Origin: Pseudoclavibacter sp. AY1H1
GTDB lineage: Bacteria > Actinomycetota > Actinomycetes > Actinomycetales > Microbacteriaceae
DNA: 64,000 bases
Direction of reading: 5' to 3'
NCBI RefSeq assembly: GCF_002931055.1
Contig: NZ_PSXX01000017.1
Location: 22,349 to 86,348 of the forward strand
Shown here: positions 1 to 6,140 of the stretch, one piece after another
Numbering within the stretch: the first letter of the stretch is position 1
Layout of the letters: every line of letters begins with the position of its first letter
Program-made: the position numbers and the translations under genes
Notes under the pieces: model-generated
Seen by the model: only the letters and a program-made list of their open reading frames with translations
The model's database searches: none
What the model was told of the DNA's origin: nothing

Positions 1-86
1 TCTGCCGTTCTTGGAGGCTGGGTGCTGGCAGAATGGGCATGCACTGGCTTGGCGCGGAACGCGCCGACGACGAGGAGGCGGATTCC

Positions 87-1394
87 GTGACGAATGCACC
101 CGGTGAACTGTGGGCGAACTGGCCGCGAACCGCACGGGCGAACCCCTCGAGCATCGTTGCTCCACGGGTCGCTGAAGACGTGCAGCAGATCGTCGCGGAC
201 GCCTACGCGAGTGGCAGGCACGTTCGTCCGGTCGGCGCGAGCCACACCTCGAACGCCCTGGCTGCAGCACCTGATGTCCTGCTCGACGCGCGCGGGCTGC
301 GCGGCCTGAACTGGATCGACCTCGACAGCCGCGAGGCCGCGTTCGGCGCGGGCACCACGATCGCCGAGGCCGGGGCCCTCCTCGAGTCCTACGGCTGGCA
401 GCTCGAGAACATCCCGAACAACCCGGCCGTGACGCTCGGCGGTGCCGTCGCCACGGGGAGCCATGGCACGGGCGCGCGCTTCGCGAGCCTCTCGTCCCAG
501 CTGGTCTCGGCCACGCTCGTGTCGGGCACGGGCGAGCTGGTCACGGTCAGCGCCCACCAGGATCTCGAGCTCTGGCCATCGGTCAAGCTCAGCCTCGGCG
601 CGCTGGGCGTCTTCACGGAGCTCGTGTTCCGCATCGTGCCCGGCTACCGCATCCGCACCTCCGCCGAGGAGATGCGCATGAGCGCGCTCGTCGACGAGTT
701 CGAGGTCCTCGCCTCCGGGGCCGACCACTTCTCCGCGAGCTGGCGGCCGCACACCGACGAGGTGTTCGTGACGCAGGGGTTCCGCGAGTCCGGTGAGATC
801 GCCGACGAGCCGACGCCGTCACGGCGTTCGGCGTCGTTCGGTGCGCTTGGCGAGGTGCTCGCGATCGGGCTCTCGAAGTCGCTGCCGCTGCTGACTCCCG
901 CCGTGAACAGGCTCGCGAACCGCGTGCATCCGGTGGGCGAATCGACCCTCGGCCCCATGCGGGCGCTCGCGGAGCCCGCCCCGGTGCGGTTCGCGTCGCT
1001 CGAGTACTCGTTCCCCATCGCCGAGACGCCTGAGGTGCTTCGCGCCCTCGACGAGACGATCGAGCGCGCTCACCTGAACCTGCCGTACGCCGTGCGCATC
1101 TCGACGACTGCCGCCGACGACGCGTGCCTGTCGAACGCGTACCGCAGGGCCGTCGGCAACATCGCCGTCCGGGTTCCGTCGACGCTCGACGCTCGGCCCA
1201 TCTTCAGCGCCGCAGAAGACCTGTTCCTCCGCCTCGGGGGTCTGCCCCACTGGGGGAGCTTCCACACGGTGCGGGCCGAGGAGTTCAAGCACGTCATCAC
1301 GCGCTTCGGCGACTTCCATACGGCACGGGAGCGACTCGACCCCGCAGGCGTGTTCGACAACGCGCACCTCACGCGGGTCCTCGGGGCGCACTAG
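87..1394 (+). CDS. FAD-linked oxidase of the L-gulonolactone / D-arabinono-lactone / alditol oxidase family
   Basis: Cytoplasmic flavoprotein, 435 aa, predicted to oxidise a sugar lactone or alditol with FAD. The N-terminal half is an FAD-binding (PCMH-type) domain with the GASHT stretch and a glycine-rich GGAVATGSHGTG segment near residue 117. The C-terminal half is an ALO-type domain ending in an HWG near residue 387, where the family usually has HWxK. I chose GTG at 87 because GAGGAGG at 72-78 sits eight bases upstream; an in-frame ATG at 33 has no such site. It is convergent with the MFS gene. The substrate cannot be told from sequence. Confidence 0.85.
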   Translation: MTNAPGELWANWPRTARANPSSIVAPRVAEDVQQIVADAYASGRHVRPVGASHTSNALAAAPDVLLDARGLRGLNWIDLDSREAAFGAGTTIAEAGALLESYGWQLENIPNNPAVTLGGAVATGSHGTGARFASLSSQLVSATLVSGTGELVTVSAHQDLELWPSVKLSLGALGVFTELVFRIVPGYRIRTSAEEMRMSALVDEFEVLASGADHFSASWRPHTDEVFVTQGFRESGEIADEPTPSRRSASFGALGEVLAIGLSKSLPLLTPAVNRLANRVHPVGESTLGPMRALAEPAPVRFASLEYSFPIAETPEVLRALDETIERAHLNLPYAVRISTTAADDACLSNAYRRAVGNIAVRVPSTLDARPIFSAAEDLFLRLGGLPHWGSFHTVRAEEFKHVITRFGDFHTARERLDPAGVFDNAHLTRVLGAH

Positions 1395-1431
1395 CGGCCC
1401 TGCGGCCCTGCGGGGCGTGCTCAGGGCCGCT
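1393..1431. terminator. Short dyad between convergent genes
   Basis: A 10-bp perfect inverted repeat (AGCGGCCCTG at 1393-1402 and its complement at 1422-1431) spans the whole gap between the oxidase and MFS stop codons. There is no T tract, so it is only a possible bidirectional terminator. Confidence 0.35.
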
Positions 1432-2693
1432 CAGAGCGGTTGGTCGGCTCGCGGGTCGTCCGGTTGGCGCCATGGCCTGTCGCGCCATCTGAACGCTCCG
1501 GCCCGATGCAGGATCCAGGCGGCGAGCAGGGCTCCGACGGCTCCGGATGCGCCGCCCACGAGCAGGGCGGCTCGCGGCCCGAACAGCTCGACGATCCACC
1601 CCACGACGGGCGCGCCGATCGGGGTTCCGCCGAGGAAGATCGCCATGTACAGCGAGAGCACCCGTCCGCGCATGGACGGCTCGACGCTGCCCTGCACGAG
1701 CGCGTTCGCGGTCGTGATGGCGCTCAGCGAGGTGAAGCCGATCGGGATGAGCGCCAGCGCGAACAGCCAGAAGGTCGGCGCGAGGGCCGCCGCGAGGCAG
1801 CTGAGCGCGAAGAACCCGCTCGAGGAGAGCAGTACGCGGAACCTGGCGCGTTCCCGCTTCGCGGCGAGCAGCGCACCGCCGAGCGAGCCGATGGCCAGGA
1901 TCGAGGAGAGCAGCCCGAAGCTGTCGGCGCCGCCCTGGAACTCCATGGTCGTCATCGTCGCGGTGTAGATCGGGAAGTTGAGTCCGAAGGTGCCGAGGAG
2001 GAACACCAGCACGAGCACGGCGACGATATCGGGGCGGTTCGCGACGTAGCGGATGCCCTCCCGGATCTGGCCACGACCTCGCTTCGACGGGGGAGACGGC
2101 AGCAGCTCCGAGGTGCGCATGGCCAGGAGCGCGGCGATCGTGGCGACGTACGTGAGCGCGTTGACGAGGATCACGGGGCCGGCGCCGATGAACACGGTGA
2201 GGACCCCGGCGACCGCCGGGCCGATCATCCTGGCACCGTTGAACGACGCTGAGTTGAGCGCCACGGCGTTCGACAGCAGCTTGAGCCCGACGACCTCCGA
2301 GACGAAGGCCTGGCGTGCTGGGGCGTCGAGGGACGCGGCACAGCCGAGCAGCAGGGCGAAGACGTACACGTGCCAGAGCTCGGCGACGCCCGCAGTGACG
2401 ATGGCGCCGAGCGCGAGCGCGAGCACGGCCATGACCGACTGCGTCCAGATGAGGACCTTCCGCTTCGACACGCGGTCGGCGATCACCCCCGCGTAGGGGG
2501 CGAGCAGCAGCTGGGGGCCGAACTGCAGGGCCATGACGACGCCCAGCGCGGTGGCGTCGTTGTCGGTGAGCTCGGTCAGCACGATCCACGCCTGGGCGGT
2601 GCGCTGCATCCACGTTCCGACGTTGGATGTCAGCGACCCGGCGAACCAGATGCGGTAGTTCCGTTCACGGAGCGAGCGGAACATCGAACTCAC
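1431..2693 (-). CDS. MFS transporter, EntS-like (MFS_3) exporter
   Basis: Integral membrane protein of 420 aa with about twelve hydrophobic segments, predicted to export a small molecule by proton exchange. It starts with FRSLRERNYRIWFAGSL, typical of the EntS/MFS_3 group, and carries the DRVSKRKVLI loop between helices 2 and 3 that marks MFS proteins. GTG at 2693 is preferred because GGGAG lies eight bases upstream; ATG at 2684 is nine bases further in. It is divergent from the DsbA-like gene. Substrate unknown; EntS relatives export siderophores, but no siderophore gene is nearby. Confidence 0.85.
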   Translation of the reverse strand: MSSMFRSLRERNYRIWFAGSLTSNVGTWMQRTAQAWIVLTELTDNDATALGVVMALQFGPQLLLAPYAGVIADRVSKRKVLIWTQSVMAVLALALGAIVTAGVAELWHVYVFALLLGCAASLDAPARQAFVSEVVGLKLLSNAVALNSASFNGARMIGPAVAGVLTVFIGAGPVILVNALTYVATIAALLAMRTSELLPSPPSKRGRGQIREGIRYVANRPDIVAVLVLVFLLGTFGLNFPIYTATMTTMEFQGGADSFGLLSSILAIGSLGGALLAAKRERARFRVLLSSSGFFALSCLAAALAPTFWLFALALIPIGFTSLSAITTANALVQGSVEPSMRGRVLSLYMAIFLGGTPIGAPVVGWIVELFGPRAALLVGGASGAVGALLAAWILHRAGAFRWRDRPWRQPDDPRADQPL

Positions 2694-2764
2694 GGCAGCG
2701 GCTCCCTGGGGGTGGTCTTGGTCGCGGGGGTGCACAATGTAATGGTTGTGGCCGCAAGTATTTA

Positions 2765-2777
2765 TGTGAAGGTCACA
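2765..2777. promoter_or_regulatory. TGTGA-N3-TCACA dyad in divergent promoter region
   Basis: A perfect 5-bp inverted repeat, TGTGA-AGG-TCACA, lies in the AT-richer gap between the MFS gene and the DsbA-like gene. A TACAAT at 2791-2796 is a possible -10 for the rightward gene. The protein that would bind is unknown. Confidence 0.3.
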
Positions 2778-2828
2778 AAATGATCTCACGTACAATGACG
2801 CCGGTCGTCGAACCCGAGGAGAGCCGCA

Positions 2829-3620
2829 ATGGCAGACAAGAACCGCGAACACATCCAGAAGCTTCGCGAGGAGGCCAACGCCATCCGCAAGCAGGAAGAA
2901 GCGCGCGCCAAGCGCACGCGCGTCCTGACGCAGGTCGGCATCATCGTCGGCGCCGTGGTCGTGCTTGGCGCGATCGTGCTGCTCGCCGTGTTCGGCTCGA
3001 CCTGGTTCGGCAAGAAGATCGAGATCTCGGCTGAAGGAAACGTCGCCGTCGCGCGCCTCGACGGCTCGACCGTCGAGCAGCCCATCCAGGTCGTCGACAA
3101 CTCGGCGATCGTCGTCGGCGCAGCGGATGCTCCGGTCAAGATCGACTACTACTACGACTACTCGTGCCCCCACTGCGTGGACTACCACGAGCAGACCGGG
3201 GCCGTGTACAACGACCTCGTCGCAGCCGGTGAGATGCAGGTCACCTACCACGCGATCAACATCGTCGCGCCGTACGGTGCCGAGGCCGCAGCCGCCATCG
3301 CCTCGACTGTGGCGTACGAGCCCTCCGCCTTCTTCGCGGTGCACGACGGACTCTTCGGCATCCCCGCACAGACGCAGACCAGCTGGGGCCCCGCGGACTA
3401 CTCCTCGGCGCTCAGCCAGCTGGGCGTCACGAACCCGGAAGCGCTCGCCGCTGCGACGAACGGCGAGTTCTCGGGCTGGGCTGCCTCGAACACGACCGCC
3501 TCGCGCGAGGCTGGCGTCTCCGGCACCCCGAGCATCTTCGTGGACGGCGAGCTGCAGCAGACTCCTCCGGACGTCGAGGCGCTCATGGCGCTTGCCGGCA
3601 CCGCGAACACCGGCGAGTAG
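2829..3620 (+). CDS. Membrane-anchored DsbA-like thioredoxin-fold disulfide oxidoreductase
   Basis: 263 aa, anchored by one transmembrane helix at about residues 33-57 after a charged, coiled-coil-like N terminus, with the catalytic domain outside. The active site CPHC is at residues 113-116 inside a YDYSCPHC context, and the cis-proline loop GTPSIFVDGE is near residue 231, as in Thioredoxin_4/DsbA proteins. It should oxidise thiols of secreted proteins. The next gene, 12 bases on, encodes VKOR, which reoxidises such enzymes, so the two form a disulfide relay. Confidence 0.92.
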   Translation: MADKNREHIQKLREEANAIRKQEEARAKRTRVLTQVGIIVGAVVVLGAIVLLAVFGSTWFGKKIEISAEGNVAVARLDGSTVEQPIQVVDNSAIVVGAADAPVKIDYYYDYSCPHCVDYHEQTGAVYNDLVAAGEMQVTYHAINIVAPYGAEAAAAIASTVAYEPSAFFAVHDGLFGIPAQTQTSWGPADYSSALSQLGVTNPEALAAATNGEFSGWAASNTTASREAGVSGTPSIFVDGELQQTPPDVEALMALAGTANTGE

Positions 3621-3632
3621 CGGGCACGCGAG

Positions 3633-4280
3633 ATGGCGAGCTCTTCCGAACCGGCAGAGACCATCGAGGACGAGCAGGGCGGCGCAGCCAAGCTGCCCTG
3701 GCTCGTCCGAACGCCCCAGAACGTGGCGTGGGCGCTCGTCGTCTTCGGCGGCGTCGGTCTGCTTGCGAGCTTCTTCCTGACCGTCGAGTACATCCACAAG
3801 CTGCAGGAGCCCACGCAAGCGCTCATCTGCGACCTGAACGTCTTCGTCACGTGCGGGCCTGCCATGCAGTCGTCCGCCGGCGCGATCCTCGGCTTCCCGA
3901 ACATCATCATCGGGCTCGTCACCTTCGCGGTGACGGTCGCGATCGGCGCGGGGATCCTCGCCGGCGCGAGCTACCGCCGCTGGTTCTGGGTCGCGTTCCA
4001 GGTCGGGCTCGTGGGTGCCGCAGCGCTCGTCAGCTACCTGCAGTGGTACAGCGCCTTCGAGCTCGCCCGCCTGTGCCTGTGGTGCATGATCATCTGGGCC
4101 GCGACGATCCCCCTCGTCTCGACCGGCACGATCTTCAACATGGCGCACGGGCACCTCGGTGCCGGCGCCAAGCGCGTAGGGGAGAAGCTCGCCCCGTTCC
4201 TGCTGACGATCATCATCGTCTGGTACCTCGTGGTCGCCGCCGTGATCTTCACGGGGCTCCTGCCCTACCTCGCCTTCTAG
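3633..4280 (+). CDS. Vitamin K epoxide reductase (VKOR) family protein
   Basis: 215-aa polytopic membrane protein of the bacterial VKOR family, which reoxidises DsbA using menaquinone. The quinone-site motif CLWC is at residues 148-151, and the shuttle cysteines in the extracytoplasmic loop are Cys66 and Cys74 (ALICDLNVFVTCGP). It follows the DsbA-like gene by 12 bases and is surely co-transcribed with it. A strong hairpin follows the stop codon. Confidence 0.93.
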   Translation: MASSSEPAETIEDEQGGAAKLPWLVRTPQNVAWALVVFGGVGLLASFFLTVEYIHKLQEPTQALICDLNVFVTCGPAMQSSAGAILGFPNIIIGLVTFAVTVAIGAGILAGASYRRWFWVAFQVGLVGAAALVSYLQWYSAFELARLCLWCMIIWAATIPLVSTGTIFNMAHGHLGAGAKRVGEKLAPFLLTIIIVWYLVVAAVIFTGLLPYLAF

Positions 4281-4297
4281 GCGCGCAGCGCGCACGC

Positions 4298-4332
4298 AAG
4301 AACCCCGGTCCGAACTTCGGACCGGGGTTCTT
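4298..4332. terminator. Bidirectional terminator hairpin
   Basis: Seventeen-base arms (4298-4314 and 4316-4332) are perfect complements, rich in CCGGTCCG and ending in TTCTT. They lie between the VKOR gene and a convergent minus-strand gene. As an RNA the innermost pairs would open to form a loop. Confidence 0.7.
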
Positions 4333-4381
4333 CGTTGTGCAGCTCAGCTGGAGAGTCGGTGACGACTCAGCCGATGAAGAC

Positions 4382-5011
4382 TCAGGCGATCTTCCGCTCT
4401 GCGGACATTGCTGCCCGAGCGGCGATGTCGGCGGGGCGAGGAGTGACCGTCTCGACGAGGTCCTCGAGCGACTCCTCTGGCTTCAGAAACGTCTCGATGG
4501 CGCGCTGACGTTCCTGCTCGCTCACGGGCGTCAGTCGGGCCGGAGCCGCGTCGCCGGCTTCGAGTGCGGCAACCGTTCCGAGCGTGTTCTGGATGCGCCG
4601 AACGAGGTCGGCGACCATGATCTCGGAGAACATGGCGTCGTCGCCTGGCTCGCGGTCTGGGCGCCACTCGAGCCGGTAGCGGCCCTCTGCCCCGAACATG
4701 TCGTCGAGGAGGAGCGTGAGCTCTTCGCGTGCCTCGTCGCTCATGATGGCGCTCGGCTCGAGCAGGCGCGGCGGCTCCAGCTCGCTGCCGGGACGCTCGA
4801 GCCCCGAGAAGTTCGGGTGGCCTCCGAGCGGCATGGCCGGGCGGGCTGACGGTGCCGAGACTGCAGGGATCGGCGCAGGAATCGCGCTCATCGGCTGCTG
4901 GGGGAAAACGGGGGGAGTGGGGGCTCCCTGCTGGGGGGTGGGCTGTGTCGAGTCTGTCGTCGACGTGGCGTCACCCTCGGGGTGTCGCCGCTTGCGGAAC
5001 CAACCGAACAC
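4382..5011 (-). CDS. Hypothetical protein with proline-rich N terminus
   Basis: 209 aa, soluble, no recognised family. It begins FGWFRKRRHPEGD, followed by a Pro/Gln/Ala-rich stretch of about 60 residues that is probably disordered. The C-terminal half is an acidic helical region with repeated Leu and Glu. GTG at 5011 is preferred because AAAGGGG lies just upstream; an earlier in-frame GTG at 5029 has no ribosome site. It stands alone, convergent to VKOR, and its role is unknown. Confidence 0.65.
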   Translation of the reverse strand: MFGWFRKRRHPEGDATSTTDSTQPTPQQGAPTPPVFPQQPMSAIPAPIPAVSAPSARPAMPLGGHPNFSGLERPGSELEPPRLLEPSAIMSDEAREELTLLLDDMFGAEGRYRLEWRPDREPGDDAMFSEIMVADLVRRIQNTLGTVAALEAGDAAPARLTPVSEQERQRAIETFLKPEESLEDLVETVTPRPADIAARAAMSAERKIA

Positions 5012-5144
5012 GGAGTCCCCTTTCTGCACCGGGAATATGGGCTCTTCTTCCGGGTACAGGTCATCTGCGCCCGAAATGAGACGGCACTAGTCTCGCGGCG
5101 TTCGTGCGGCGAGTCGAGAGACACGCCGCACGCTGCCGGGATTG

Positions 5145-5336
5145 TTAGTCGAGCTCGAGCTTTCGCTGGTTGGCGTCGTCCATGACGGCGCTGATGGCGA
5201 GGGCCGTCGAGATGCCCCAGGCGAGCCAGACGAGCACCGCGCGCCAGCGCTTGGTCTCCATCGAGGTCTGTCGGAAGACGCCGACGATACCGAAGATCGA
5301 GGACAGGATCGCTCCGTTGGTGAGGAATTTGCGCAT
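5145..5336 (-). CDS. Small membrane protein, hypothetical
   Basis: 63 aa. An N-terminal hydrophobic stretch (FLTNGAILSSIFGIVGVF) and a second one (AVLVWLAWGISTALAISAV) suggest two membrane segments separated by a basic loop, with a charged tail. ATG at 5336 has GGAGCGGAAG upstream; longer upstream frames lack both codon bias and a ribosome site. No family recognised. It is divergent from the TetR gene. Confidence 0.6.
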   Translation of the reverse strand: MRKFLTNGAILSSIFGIVGVFRQTSMETKRWRAVLVWLAWGISTALAISAVMDDANQRKLELD

Positions 5337-5468
5337 GGCTTCCGCTCCCTGCTTGTGCCGGGGGTCGCGTCGTTGTGATCGCGCCGACGTTCTGGTGGAC
5401 GTGGTCAGGTTAGCGGTGCCGTCTGTCTGCATCTTGGAGAGTGCCGTGAAGCGCCACCCCACGTTTCC

Positions 5469-5508
5469 TGACCGATCGGTTGAAGTCTGACCGTTCGGTC
5501 AATAGACT
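5469..5508 (+). promoter_or_regulatory. TetR autoregulated promoter with two operators
   Basis: Two near-identical palindromes, TGACCGATCGGTTG (5469-5482) and the perfect TGACCGTTCGGTCA (5488-5501), lie 19 bases centre to centre. They overlap a promoter with -35 TTGAAG (5480-5485), a 17-base spacer and -10 TAGACT (5503-5508). The start codon at 5515 is where transcription should begin, so the mRNA looks leaderless. A regulator bound at both palindromes would block polymerase. Confidence 0.75.
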
Positions 5509-5514
5509 CCACGG

Positions 5515-6111
5515 GTGACCGAGATCCCCCCAGCCGAGAAGGCCCAGGCCGAAGCGCCCCACGCAGGGCAGCGCAAGCACCCGACCGACCTCCTCAAGCA
5601 AGCCGCACTCGTCGAGTTCGCCGCGCACGGCTACGAAGGGGCCTCACTGCAGGAGATCGCGAGCAAGGCCGGGTACACGAAGGCCAACCTCCTCTACCAC
5701 TTCGGTTCGAAGCAGGGGCTCTTCGAGCAGGCAGTGCTCGAGGCCCTCGGCGCGTTCGAGGAGCTCGTCGACTCGCTGCAGCACCTCGACATCGGCACGG
5801 AGGAGGAGCGCCTCGTCGGCCCCTTCGTCGACTTCCTGCTGCAGCACCGCCTCGCCGTGCACATGTTCGTGAACCACCGCAGCACCGGGGCCGGCGAGTT
5901 CATCGCCACCCGAGTCGACCCCATCATCGAGCGGCTCGTCGTCGCCCTCTCGGACGACGACCCGGACCGCGCCCTGCGCATCGCCATCGGCCTCGCGGGA
6001 GTCGCCTACTGCCTCGCCAACGAGAACATCCCAGGCGAGGCCAACAAGCCGGAGCCGACACGCGACGAGCTCGTCGCCGCCCTCACCTTCATCTCGGCCA
6101 CGCGCCGGTAG
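5515..6111 (+). CDS. TetR/AcrR family transcriptional regulator
   Basis: 198-aa DNA-binding repressor. The N-terminal helix-turn-helix domain is clear (AALVEFAAHGYEGASLQEIA, then YTKANLLYHFGSKQGLFEQA), followed by a helical ligand-binding domain of about 130 residues. The GTG start has no ribosome site but lies six bases after the -10 box, so a leaderless transcript is likely. It heads an operon with the MMPL and YhgE genes and probably represses itself and them through the twin palindromes upstream. Confidence 0.9.
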   Translation: MTEIPPAEKAQAEAPHAGQRKHPTDLLKQAALVEFAAHGYEGASLQEIASKAGYTKANLLYHFGSKQGLFEQAVLEALGAFEELVDSLQHLDIGTEEERLVGPFVDFLLQHRLAVHMFVNHRSTGAGEFIATRVDPIIERLVVALSDDDPDRALRIAIGLAGVAYCLANENIPGEANKPEPTRDELVAALTFISATRR

Positions 6112-6140
6112 TCGACCGACGACAGTCAGGCAAAGAACCC

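Noticed and set aside
1431..4295. 954-codon minus-strand frame covering the MFS gene and the DsbA/VKOR region
   Set aside because: Only its 3' part is the MFS transporter; the upstream part is a high-GC antisense frame of the DsbA-like and VKOR genes with no family match.
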